DNA of 64,000 nucleotides, taken from assembly GCA_040954595.2 (NCBI GenBank), contig CM082581.2, forward strand, positions 13,578,001 to 13,642,000. The letters run 5' to 3'. Source of the DNA: Balanoglossus misakiensis. Its lineage: Eukaryota > Hemichordata. Under the pieces are notes generated by a model, which worked only from the letters and a program-made list of their open reading frames with translations, did not search any database and was not told the origin of the DNA. This document shows, piece after piece, positions 49,801 to 62,900 of this stretch. Both the position numbers and the translations under genes were made by a program. How positions within the stretch are numbered: the stretch's first letter is position 1; every line of letters begins with the position of its first letter.

Positions 49801-52800
49801 AATCGCCGAATTTTCGACTTTTCCGAACTTTCGAAATTCGTCGATTTTTGAAGAAATCATGGGTTATAGCTCAGGAAAATCGTCAAAAATCGCCGAATTT
49901 TCGACTTTTCCGAACTTTCGAAATTCGTCGATTTTTGAAGAAATCATGGGTTATAGCTCAGGAAAATCGTCAAAAATCGCCGAATTTTCGACTTTTCCGA
50001 ACTTTCGAAATTCGTCGATTTTTGAAGAAATCATGGGTTATAGCTCAGGAAAATCGTCAAAAATCGCCGAATTTTCGACTTTTCCGAACTTTCGAAATTC
50101 GTCGATTTTTGAAGAAATCATGGGTTATAGCTCAGGAAAATCGTCAAAAATCGCCGAATTTTCGACTTTTCCGAACTTTCGAAATTCGTCGATTTTTGAA
50201 GAAATCATGGGTTATAGCTCAGGAAAATCGTCAAAAATCGCCGAATTTTCGACTTTTCCGAACTTTCGAAATTCGTCGATTTTTGAAGAAATCATGGGTT
50301 ATAGCTCAGGAAAATCGTCAAAAATCGCTGAATTTTCGACTTTTCCGAACTTTCGAAATTCGTCGATTTTTGAAGAAATCATGGGTTATAGCTCAGGAAA
50401 ATCGTCAAAAATCGCCGATTTTTCGACTTTTCCGAACTTTCGAAATTCGTCGATTTTTGAAGAAATCATGGGTTATAGCTCAGGAAAATCGTCAAAAATC
50501 GCCGATTTTTCGACTTTTCCGAACTTTCGAAATTCGTCGATTTTTGAAGAAATCATGGGTTATAGCTCAGGAAAATCGTCAAAAATCGCCGATTTTTCGA
50601 CTTTTCCGAACTTTCGAAATTCGTCGATTTTTGAAGAAATCATGGGTTATAGCTCAGGAAAATCGTCAAAAATCGCCGATTTTTCGACTTTTCCGAACTT
50701 TCGAAATTCGTCGATTTTTGAAGAAATCATGGGTTATAGCTCAGGAAAATCGTCAAAAATCGCCGATTTTTCGACTTTTCCGAACTTTCGAAATTCGTCG
50801 ATTTTTGAAGAAATCATGGGTTATACATGTAGCTCAGGAAAATCGTCAAAAATCGCCGATTTTTCGACTTTTCCGAACTTTCGAAATTCGTCGATTTTTG
50901 AAGAAATCATGGGTTATACATGTAGCTCAGGAAAATCGTCAAAAATCGCCGATTTTTCGACTTTTCCGAACTTTCGAAATTCGTCGATTTTTGAAGAAAT
51001 CATGGGTTATAGCTCAGGAAAATCGTCAAAAATCGCCGATTTTTCGACTTTTCCGAACTTTCGAAATTCGTCGATTTTTGAAGAAATCATGGGTTATAGC
51101 TCAGGAAAATCGTCAAAAATCGCCGATTTTTCGACTTTTCCGAACTTTCGAAATTCGTCGATTTTTGAAGAAATCATGGGTTATAGCTCAGGAAAATCGT
51201 CAAAAATCGCCGATTTTTCGACTTTTCCGAACTTTCGAAATTCGTCGATTTTTGAAGAAATCATGGGTTATAGCTCAGGAAAATCGTCAAAAATCGCCGA
51301 TTTTTCGACTTTTCCTAACTTTCGAAATTCGTCGATTTTTGAAGAAATCATGGGTTATAGCTCAGGAAAATCGTCAAAAATCGCCGATTTTTCGACTTTT
51401 CCGAACTTTCGAAATTCGTCGATTTTTGAAGAAATCATGGGTTATAGCTCAGGAAAATCGTCAAAAATCGCCGATTTTTCGACTTTTCCGAACTTTCGAA
51501 ATTCGTCGATTTTTGAAGAAATCATGGGTTATAGCTCAGGAAAATCGTCAAAAATCGCCGATTTTTCGACTTTTCCGAACTTTCGAAATTCGTCGATTTT
51601 TGAAGAAATCATGGGTTATAGCTCAGGAAAATCGTCAAAAATCGCCGATTTTTCGACTTTTCCGAACTTTCGAAATTCGTCGATTTTTGAAGAAATCATG
51701 GGTTATAGCTCAGGAAAATCGTCAAAAATCGCCGAATTTTCGACTTTTCCGAACTTTCGAAATTCGTCGATTTTTGAAGAAATCATGGGTTATAGCTCAG
51801 GAAAATCGTCAAAAATCGCCGATTTTTCGACTTTTCCGAACTTTCGAAATTCGTCGATTTTTGAAGAAATCATGGGTTATAGCTCAGGAAAATCGTCAAA
51901 AATCGCCGATTTTTCGACTTTTCCGAACTTTCGAAATTCGTCGATTTTTGAAGAAATCATGGGTTATAGCTCAGGAAAATCGTCAAAAATCGCCGAATTT
52001 TCGACTTTTCCGAACTTTCGAAATTCGTCGATTTTTGAAGAAATCATGGGTTATAGCTCAGGAAAATCGTCAAAAATCGCCGAATTTTCGACTTTTCCGA
52101 ACTTTCGAAATTCGTCGATTTTTGAAGAAATCATGGGTTATAGCTCAGGAAAATCGTCAAAAATCGCCGAATTTTCGACTTTTCCGAACTTTCGAAATTC
52201 GTCGATTTTTGAAGAAATCATGGGTTATAGCTCAGGAAAATCGTCAAAAATCGCCGAATTTTCGACTTTTCCGAACTTTCGAAATTCGTCGATTTTTGAA
52301 GAAATCATGGGTTATAGCTCAGGAAAATCGTCAAAAATCGCCGAATTTTCGACTTTTCCGAACTTTCGAAATTCGTCGATTTTTGAAGAAATCATGGGTT
52401 ATAGCTCAGGAAAATCGTCAAAAATCGCCGAATTTTCGACTTTTCCGAACTTTCGAAATTCGTCGATTTTTGAAGAAATCATGGGTTATAGCTCAGGAAA
52501 ATCGTCAAAAATCGCCGAATTTTCGACTTTTCCGAACTTTCGAAATTCGTCGATTTTTGAAGAAATCATGGGTTATAGCTCAGGAAAATCGTCAAAAATC
52601 GCCGATTTTTCGACTTTTCCGAACTTTCGAAATTCGTCGATTTTTGAAGAAATCATGGGTTATAGCTCAGGAAAATCGTCAAAAATCGCCGATTTTTCGA
52701 CTTTTCCGAACTTTCGAAATTCGTCGATTTTTGAAGAAATCATGGGTTATAGCTCAGGAAAATCGTCAAAAATCGCCGATTTTTCGACTTTTCCGAACTT

Positions 52801-55800
52801 TCGAAATTCGTCGATTTTTGAAGAAATCATGGGTTATAGCTCAGGAAAATCGTCAAAAATCGCCGATTTTCCGACTTTTCCGAACTTTCGAAATTCGTCG
52901 ATTTTTGAAGAAATCATGGGTTATAGCTCAGGAAAATCGTCAAAAATCGCCGAATTTTCGACTTTTCCGAACTTTCGAAATTCGTCGATTTTTGAAGAAA
53001 TCATGGGTTATAGCTCAGGAAAATCGTCAAAAATCGCCGAATTTTCGACTTTTCCGAACTTTCGAAATTCGTCGATTTTTGAAGAAATCATGGGTTATAG
53101 CTCAGGAAAATCGTCAAAAATCGCCGATTTTTCGACTTTTCCGAACTTTCGAAATTCGTCGATTTTTGAAGAAATCATGGGTTATAGCTCAGGAAAATCG
53201 TCAAAAATTGCCGATTTTTCGACTTTTCCGAACTTTCGAAATTCGTCGATTTTTGAAGAAATCATGGGTTATAGCTCAGGAAAATCGTCAAAAATCGCCG
53301 AATTTTCGACTTTTCCGAACTTTCGAAATTCGTCGATTTTTGAAGAAATCATGGGTTATAGCTCAGGAAAATCGTCAAAAATCGTCGATTTTTCGACTTT
53401 TCCGAACTTTCGAAATTCGTCGATTTTTGAAGAAATCATGGGTTATAGCTCAGGAAAATCGTCAAAAATCGCCGATTTTTCGACTTTTCCGAACTTTCGA
53501 AATTCGTCGATTTTTGAAGAAATCATGGGTTATAGCTCAGGAAAATCGTCAAAAATCGCCGAATTTTCGACTTTTCCGAACTTTCGAAATTCGTCGATTT
53601 TTGAAGAAATCATGGGTTATAGCTCAGGAAAATCGTCAAAAATCGCCGAATTTTCGACTTTTCCGAACTTTCGAAATTCGTCGATTTTTGAAGAAATCAT
53701 GGGTTATAGCTCAGGAAAATCGTCAAAAATCGCCGAATTTTCGACTTTTCCGAACTTTCGAAATTCGTCGATTTTTGAAGTAATCATGGGTTATAGCTCA
53801 GGAAAATCGTCAAAAATCGCCGAATTTTCGACTTTTCCGAACTTTCGAAATTCGTCGATTTTTGAAGAAATCATGGGTTATATCTCAGGAAAATCGTCAA
53901 AAATCGCCGATTTTTCGACTTTTCCGAACTTTCGAAATTCGTCGATTTTTGAAGAAATCATGGGTTATAGCTCAGGAAAATCGTCAAAAATCGCCGATTT
54001 TTCGACTTTTCCGAACTTTCGAAATTCGTCGATTTTTGAAGAAATCATGGGTTATAGCTCAGGAAAATCGTCAAAAATCGCCGATTTTTCGACTTTTCCG
54101 AACTTTCGAAATTCGTCGATTTTTGAAGAAATCATGGGTTATAGCTCAGGAAAATCGTCAAAAATCGCCGAATTTTCGACTTTTCCGAACTTTCGAAATT
54201 CGTCGATTTTTGAAGAAATCATGGGTTATAGCTCAGGAAAATCGTCAAAAATCGCCGAATTTTCGACTTTTCCGAACTTTCGAAATTCGTCGATTTTTGA
54301 AGAAATCATGGGTTATAGCTCAGGAAAATCGTCAAAAATCGCCGAATTTTCGACTTTTCCGAACTTTCGAAATTCGTCGATTTTTGAAGTAATCATGGGT
54401 TATAGCTCAGGAAAATCGTCAAAAATCGCCGAATTTTCGACTTTTCCGAACTTTCGAAATTCGTCGATTTTTGAAGAAATCATGGGTTATATCTCAGGAA
54501 AATCGTCAAAAATCGCCGATTTTTCGACTTTTCCGAACTTTCGAAATTCGTCGATTTTTGAAGAAATCATGGGTTATAGCTCAGGAAAATCGTCAAAAAT
54601 CGCCGATTTTTCGACTTTTCCGAACTTTCGAAATTCGTCGATTTTTGAAGAAATCATGGGTTATAGCTCAGGAAAATCGTCAAAAATCGCCGATTTTTCG
54701 ACTTTTCCGAACTTTCGAAATTCGTCGATTTTTGAAGAAATCATGGGTTATAGCTCAGGAAAATCGTCAAAAATCGCCGATTTTTCGACTTTTCCGAACT
54801 TTCGAAATTCGTCGATTTTTGAAGAAATCATGGGTTATAGCTCAGGAAAATCGTCAAAAATCGCCGATTTTTCGACTTTTCCGAACTTTCGAAATTCGTC
54901 GATTTTTGAAGAAATCATGGGTTATAGCTTAGGAAAATCGTCAAAAATCGCCGAATTTTCGACTTTTCCGAACTTTCGAAATTCGTCGATTTTTGAAGAA
55001 ATCATGGGTTATAGCTCAGGAAAATCGTCAAAAATCGCCGATTTTTCGACTTTTCCGAACTTTCGAAATTCGTCGATTTTGAAGAAATCATGGGTTATAG
55101 CTCAGGAAAATCGTCAAAAATCGCCGATTTTCCGACTTTTCCGAACTTTCGAAATTCGTCGATTTTTGAAGAAATCATGGGTTATAGCTCAGGAAAATCG
55201 TCAAAAATCGCCGAATTTTCGACTTTTCCGAACTTTCGAAATTCGTCGATTTTTGAAGAAATCATGGGTTATAGCTCAGGAAAATCGTCAAAAATCGCCG
55301 AATTTTCGACTTTTCCGAACTTTCGAAATTCGTCGATTTTTGAAGAAATCATGGGTTATAGCTCAGGAAAATCGTCAAAAATCGCCGAATTTTCGACTTT
55401 TCCGAACTTTCGAAATTCGTCGATTTTTGAAGAAATCATGGGTTATAGCTCAGGAAAATCGTCAAAAATCGCCGATTTTTCGACTTTTCCGAACTTTCGA
55501 AATTCGTCGATTTTTGAAGAAATCATGGGTTATAGCTCAGGAAAATCGTCAAAAATCGCCGAATTTTCGACTTTTCCGAACTTTCGAAATTCGTCGATTT
55601 TTGAAGAAATCATGGGTTATAGCTCAGGAAAATCGTCAAAAATCGCCGAATTTTCGACTTTTCCGAACTTTCGAAATTCGTCGATTTTTGAAGAAATCAT
55701 GGGTTATAGCTCAGGAAAATCGTCAAAAATCGTCGATTTTTCGACTTTTCCGAACTTTCGAAATTCGTCGATTTTTGAAGAAATCATGGGTTATAGCTCA

Positions 55801-58800
55801 GGAAAATCGTCAAAAATCGCCGATTTTTCGACTTTTCCGAACTTTCGAAATTCGTCGATTTTTGAAGAAATCATGGGTTATAGCTCAGGAAAATCGTCAA
55901 AAATCGCCGAATTTTCGACTTTTCCGAACTTTCGAAATTCGTCGATTTTTGAAGAAATCATGGGTTATAGCTCAGGAAAATCGTCAAAAATCGCCGAATT
56001 TTCGACTTTTCCGAACTTTCGAAATTCGTCGATTTTTGAAGAAATCATGGGTTATAGCTCAGGAAAATCGTCAAAAATCGCCGAATTTTCGACTTTTCCG
56101 AACTTTCGAAATTCGTCGATTTTTGAAGTAATCATGGGTTATAGCTCAGGAAAATCGTCAAAAATCGCCGAATTTTCGACTTTTCCGAACTTTCGAAATT
56201 CGTCGATTTTTGAAGAAATCATGGGTTATAGCTCAGGAAAATCGTCAAAAATCGCCGATTTTTCGACTTTTCCGAACTTTCGAAATTCGTCGATTTTTGA
56301 AGAAATCATGGGTTATAGCTCAGGAAAATCGTCAAAAATCGCCGAATTTTCGACTTTTCCGAACTTTCGAAATTCGTCGATTTTTGAAGAAATCATGGGT
56401 TATAGCTCAGGAAAATCGTCAAAAATCGCCGAATTTTCGACTTTTCCGAACTTTCGAAATTCGTCGATTTTTGAAGAAATCATGGGTTATAGCTCAGGAA
56501 AATCGTCAAAAATCGCCGAATTTTCGACTTTTCCGAACTTTCGAAATTCGTCGATTTTTGAAGAAATCATGGGTTATAGCTCAGGAAAATCGTCAAAAAT
56601 CGCCGAATTTTCGACTTTTCCGAACATTCGAAATTCGTCGATTTTTGAAGAAATCATGGGTTATAGCTCAGGAAAATCGTCAAAAATCGCCGATTTTTCG
56701 ACTTTTCCGAACTTTCGAAATTCGTCGATTTTTGAAGAAATCATGGGTTATAGCTCAGGAAAATCGTCAAAAATCGCCGATTTTTCGACTTTTCCGAACT
56801 TTCGAAATTCGTCGATTTTTGAAGAAATCATGGGTTATAGCTCAGGAAAATCGTCAAAAATCGCCGATTTTTCGACTTTTCCGAACTTTCGAAATTCGTC
56901 GATTTTTGAAGAAATCATGGGTTATAGCTCAGGAAAATCGTCAAAAATCGCCGATTTTTCGACTTTTCCGAACTTTCGAAATTCGTCGATTTTTGAAGAA
57001 ATCATGGGTTATAGCTCAGGAAAATCGTCAAAAATCGCCGATTTTTCGACTTTTCCGAACTTTCGAAATTCGTCGATTTTTGAAGAAATCATGGGTTATA
57101 GCTCAGGAAAATCGTCAAAAATCGCCGATTTTTCGACTTTTCCGAACTTTCGAAATTCGTCGATTTTTGAAGAAATCATGGGTTATAGCTCAGGAAAATC
57201 GTCAAAAATCGCCGATTTTTCGACTTTTCCGAACTTTCGAAATTCGTCGATTTTTGAAGAAATCATGGGTTATAGCTCAGGAAAATCGTCAAAAATCGCC
57301 GAATTTTCGACTTTTCCGAACTTTCGAAATTCGTCGATTTTTGAAGAAATCATGGGTTATAGCTCAGGAAAATCGTCAAAAATCGCCGATTTTTCGACTT
57401 TTCCGAACTTTCGAAATTCGTCGATTTTTGAAGAAATCATGGGTTATAGCTCAGGAAAATCGTCAAAAATCGCCGATTTTTCGACTTTTCCGAACTTTCG
57501 AAATTCGTCGATTTTTGAAGAAATCATGGGTTATAGCTCAGGAAAATCGTCAAAAATCGCCGAATTTTCGACTTGTCCGAACTTTCGAAATTCGTCGATT
57601 TTTGAAGAAATCATGGGTTATAGCTCAGGAAAATCGTCAAAAATCGCCGAATTTTCGACTTTTCCGAACTTTCGAAATTCGTCGATTTTTGAAGAAATCA
57701 TGGGTTATAGCTCAGGAAAATCGTCAAAAATCGCCGAATTTTCGACTTTTCCGAACTTTCGAAATTCGTCGATTTTTGAAGAAATCATGGGTTATAGCTC
57801 AGGAAAATCGTCAAAAATCGCCGAATTTTCGACTTTTCCGAACTTTCGAAATTCGTCGACTTTTGAAGAAATCATGGGTTATAGCTCAGGAAAATCGTCA
57901 AAAATCGCCGATTTTTCGACTTTTCCGAACTTTCGAAATTCGTCGATTTTTGAAGAAATCATGGGTTATAGCTCAGGAAAATCGTCAAAAATCGCCGATT
58001 TTTCGACTTTTCCGAACTTTCGAAATTCGTCGATTTTTGAAGAAATCATGGGTTATAGCTCAGGGAAAATCGTCAAAAATCGCCGATTTTTCGACTTTTC
58101 CGAACTTTCGAACTTCGTCGATTTTTGAAGAAATCATGGGTTATAGCTCAGGAAAATCGTCAAAAATCGCCGATTTTTCGACTTTTCCGAACTTTCGAAA
58201 TTCGTCGATTTTTGAAGAAATCATGGGTTATAGCTCAGGAAAATCGTCAAAAATTGCCGATTTTTCGACTTTTCCGAACTTTCGAACTTCGTCGATTTTT
58301 GAAGAAATCATGGGTTATAGCTCAGGAAAATCGTCAAAAATCGCCGAATTTTCGACTTTTCCGAACTTTCGAAATTCGTCGATTTTTGAAGAAATCATGG
58401 GTTATAGCTCAGGAAAATCGTCAAAAATCGCCGAATTTTCGACTTTTCCGAACTTTCGAAATTCGTCGATTTTTGAAGAAATCATGGGTTATAGCTCAGG
58501 AAAATCGTCAAAAATCGCCGATTTTCCGACTTTTCCGAACTTTCGAAATTCGTCGATTTTTTGAAGAAATCATGGGTTATAGCTCAGGAAAATCGTCAAA
58601 AATCGCCGAATTTTCGACTTTTCCGAACTTTCGAAATTCGTCGATTTTTGAAGAAATCATGGGTTATAGCTCAGGAAAATCGTCAAAAATCGCCGAATTT
58701 TCGACTTTTCCGAACTTTCGAAATTCGTCGATTTTTGAAGAAATCATGGGTTATAGCTCAGGAAAATCGTCAAAAATCGCCGAATTTTCGACTATTCCGA

Positions 58801-59950
58801 ACTTTCGAAATTCGTCGATTTTTGAAGAAATCATGGGTTATAGCTCAGGAAAATCGTCAAAAATCGCCGAATTTTCGACTTTTCCGAACTTTCGAAATTC
58901 GTCGATTTTTGAAGAAATCATGGGTTATAGCTCAGGAAAATCGTCAAAAATCGCCGAATTTTCGACTTTTCCGAACTTTCGAAATTCGTCGATTTTTGAA
59001 GAAATCATGGGTTATAGCTCAGGAAAATCGTCAAAAATCGCCGAATTTTCGACTTTTCCGAACTTTCGAAATTCGTCGATTTTTGAAGAAATCATGGGTT
59101 ATAGCTCAGGAAAATCGTCAAAAATCGCCGAATTTTCGACTTTTCCGAACTTTCGAAATTCGTCGATTTTTGAAGAAATCATGGGTTATAGCTCAGGAAA
59201 ATCGTCAAAAATCGCCGAATTTTCGACTTTTCCGAACTTTCGAAATTCGTCGATTTTTGAAGAAATCATGGGTTATAGCTCAGGAAAATCGTCAAAAATC
59301 GCCGAATTTTCGACTTTTCCGAACTTTCGAAATTCGTCGATTTTTGAAGAAATCATGGGTTATAGCTCAGGAAAATCGTCAAAAATCGCCGAATTTTCGA
59401 CTTTTCCGAACTTTCGAAATTCGTCGATTTTTGAAGAAATCATGGGTTATAGCTCAGGAAAATCGTCAAAAATCGCCGAATTTTCGACTTTTCCGAACTT
59501 TCGAAATTCGTCGATTTTTGAAGAAATCATGGGTTATAGCTCAGGAAAATCGTCAAAAATCGCCGATTTTTCGACTTTTCCGAACTTTCGAAATTCGTCG
59601 ATTTTTGAAGAAATCATGGGTTATAGCTCAGGAAAATCGTAAAAAATCGCCGATTTTTCGACTTTTCCAAATCTCGAAATTTCGCCGATTTTTGAAGAAT
59701 TCATGGGTTATAGCTTTGGATAATCGTCAAAAATCGCCGAATTTTCGACTTTTCCAAATCTCGAAATTTCGCCGATTTTTGAAAAAATCATGGGTTATAG
59801 CTCAGGAAAATCGTCAAAAATCGCCGATTTTTCGACTTTTCCAAATCTCGAAATTTCACCAATTTTTGAAAAAATCATGGGTTATAGCTCAGGAAAATCG
59901 TCAAAAATCGCCGATTTTTCGACTTTTCCGAATCTCGAAATTTCGCCGAA
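43862..59950 (+). repeat. 87-bp satellite array, forward arm (about 185 copies)
   Basis: The unit begins GGGTTATAGCTCAGGAAAAT and continues through CGCCGATTTTTCGAC, CGAACTTTCGAAATTCG and TTTTTGAAGAAATCAT. The spacing is 87 bp over 16 kb with very high identity. Two main variants alternate: CCGATTTTTCG and CCGAATTTTCG. Units near both ends use a diverged form, CCAAATCTCGAAATTTCGCCG. Two adjacent units (about 50820 and 50913) carry a 6-bp insertion. Single-base indels occur at about 55079, 58064 and 58560. The unit has eight CpGs and an internal inverted repeat, AAAAATCG/CGATTTTT. Because 87 is divisible by three, long stop-free frames are automatic and do not indicate a protein. Confidence 0.97.
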
Positions 59951-59965
59951 AAGAAACGTCGAAAA
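59941..59965. other. Head-to-head junction of the satellite arms
   Basis: The forward unit stops within TTTCGCCG and, after an AAAAGAAACG-like stretch, the reverse unit resumes as TCGAAAAATCGGCG. The two arms form an imperfect palindrome of at least 8 kb with almost no spacer. Confidence 0.85.
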
Positions 59966-62900
59966 ATCGGCGATTTTTGACGATTTTCCTGAGCTATAAC
60001 CCATGATTTCTTCAAAAATCGACGAATTTCGAAAGTTCGGAAAAGTCGAAAAATCGGCGATTTTTGACGATTTTCCTGAGCTATAACCCATGATTTTTTC
60101 AAAAATCGGCGAAATTTCGAGATTTGGAAAAGTCGAAAAATCGTCGATTTTTGATGATTTTCCTGAGCTATAACCCATGATTTTTTCAAAAATCGGCGAA
60201 ATTTCGAGATTTGGAAAAGTCGAAAAATCGGCGATTTTTGATGATTTTCCTGAGCTATAACCCATGATTTCTTCAAAAATAGACGAATTTCGAAAGTTCG
60301 GAAAAGTCGAAAAATCGGCGATTTTTGACGACTTTCCTGAGCTATAACCCATGATTTCTTCAAAAATCGACGAATTTCGAAAGTTCGGAAAAGTCGAAAA
60401 ATCGGCGATTTTTGACGATTTTCCTGAGCTATAACCCATGATTTTTTCAAAAATCGGCGAAATTTCGAGATTTGGAAAAGTCGAAAAATCGGCGATTTTT
60501 GATGATTTTCCTGAGCTATAACCCATGATTTTTTTAAAAATCGGCGAAATTTCGAGATTTGGAAAAGTCGAAAAATCGGCGATTTTTGATGATTTTCCTG
60601 AGCTATAACCCATGATTTCTTGAAAAATCGACGAATTTCGAAAGTTCGGAAAAGTCGAAAAATCGGCGATTTTTGACGATTTTCCTGAGCTATAACCCAT
60701 GATTTTTTCAAAAATCGGCGAAATTTCGAGATTTGGAAAAGTCGAAAAATCGTCGATTTTTGACGATTTTCCTGAGCTATAACCCATGATTTCTTCAAAA
60801 ATCGGCGAAATTTCGAGATTTGGAAAAGTCGAAAAATCGGCGATTTTTGATGATTTTCCTGAGCTATAACCCATGATTTCTTCAAAAATCGACGAATTTC
60901 GAAAGTTCGGAAAAGTCGAAAAATCGGCGATTTTTGACGATTTTCCTGAGTTATAACCCATGATTATTTCAAAAATCGGCGAAATTTCGAGATTTGGAAA
61001 AGTCGAAAAATCGGCGATTTTTGACGATTTTCCTGAGCTATAACCCATGATTTCTTCAAAAATCGACGAATTTCGAAAGTTCGGAAAAGTCGAAAAATCG
61101 TCGATTTTTGATGATTTTCCTGAGCTATAACCCATGATTTTTTCAAAAATCGGCGAAATTTCGAGATTTGGAAAAGTCGAAAAATCGGCGATTTTTGACG
61201 ATTTTCCTGAGCTATAACCCATGATTTCTTCAAAAATAGACGAATTTCGAAAGTTCGGAAAAGTCGAAAAATCGGCGATTTTTGACGACTTTCCTGAGCT
61301 ATAACCCATGATTTCTTCAAAAATCGACGAATTTCGAAAGTTCGGAAAAGTCGAAAAATCGGCGATGTTTGACGATTTTCCTGAGCTATAACCCATGATT
61401 TCTTCAAAAATCGACGAATTTCGAAAGTTCGGAAAAGTCGAAAAATCGGCGATTTTTGACGATTTTCCTGAGCTATAACCCATGATTTTTTCAAAAATCG
61501 GCGAAATTTCGAGATTTGGAAAAGTCGAAAAATCGGCGATTTTTGATGATTTTCCTGAGCTATAACCCATGATTTTTTTAAAAATCGGCGAAATTTCGAG
61601 ATTTGGAAAAGTCGAAAAATCGGCGATTTTTGATGATTTTCCTGAGCTATAACCCATGATTTCTTGAAAAATCGACGAATTTCGAAAGTTCGGAAAAGTC
61701 GAAAAATCGGCGATTTTTGACGATTTTCCTGAGCTATAACCCATGATTTTTTCAAAAATCGGCGAAATTTCGAGATTTGGAAAAGTCGAAAAATCGTCGA
61801 TTTTTGACGATTTTCCTGAGCTATAACCCATGATTTCTTCAAAAATCGGCGAAATTTCGAGATTTGGAAAAGTCGAAAAATCGGCGATTTTTGATGATTT
61901 TCCTGAGCTATAACCCATGATTTCTTCAAAAATCGACGAATTTCGAAAGTTCGGAAAAGTCGAAAAATCGGCGATTTTTGACGATTTTCCTGAGTTATAA
62001 CCCATGATTATTTCAAAAATCGGCGAAATTTCGAGATTTGGAAAAGTCGAAAAATCGGCGATTTTTGACGATTTTCCTGAGCTATAACCCATGATTTCTT
62101 CAAAAATCGACGATTTTCGAAAGTTCGGAAAAGTCGAAAAATCGGCGATTTTGACGATTTTCCTGAGCTATAACCCATGATTTCTTCAAAAATCGACGAA
62201 TTTCGAAAGTTCGGAAAAGTCGAAAAATCGGCGATTTTTGACGATTTTCCTGAGCTATAACCCATGATTTCTTCAAAAATCGACGAATTTCGAAATTTCG
62301 GAAAAGTCGAAAAATCGGCGATTTTTGACGATTTTCCTGAGCTATAACCCATGATTTCTTGAAAAATTGGAGAAAATTTCGAGATTTGGAAAAGTCGAAA
62401 AATCGTCGATTTTTGATGATTTTCCTGAGCTATAACCCATGATTTTTTCAAAAATCTGCGAAATTTCGAGATTTGGAAATGTCGAAAAATCGGCGATTTT
62501 TGACGATTTTCCTGAGCTATATCCCATGATTTCTTCAAAAATCGACGAATTTCGAAAGTTTGGAAAAGTCGAAAAATCGGCGATTTTTGACGATTTTCCT
62601 GAGCTATAACCCATGATTTCTTGAAAAATTGGAGAAAATTTCGAGATTTGGAAAAGTCGAAAAATCGTCGATTTTTGATGATTTTCCTGAGCTATAACCC
62701 ATGATTTTTTCAAAAATCTGCGAAATTTCGAGATTTGGAAAAGTCGAAAAATCGGCGATTTTTGACGATTTTTCTGAGCTATAACCCATGATTTCTTCAA
62801 AAATCGACGAATTTCGAAAGTTCGGAAAAGTCGAAAAATCGGCGATTTTTGACGATTTTCCTGAGCTATAACCCATGATTTCTTCAAAAATCGACGAATT

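Noticed and set aside
44627-56131. Open frame of 3,834 codons, and an 8,982-nt one (44802-53783) in another frame
   Set aside because: Both are by-products of an 87-bp satellite whose length is divisible by three. Two frames are open at once, indels shift freely between them, and no splice or start context is present.
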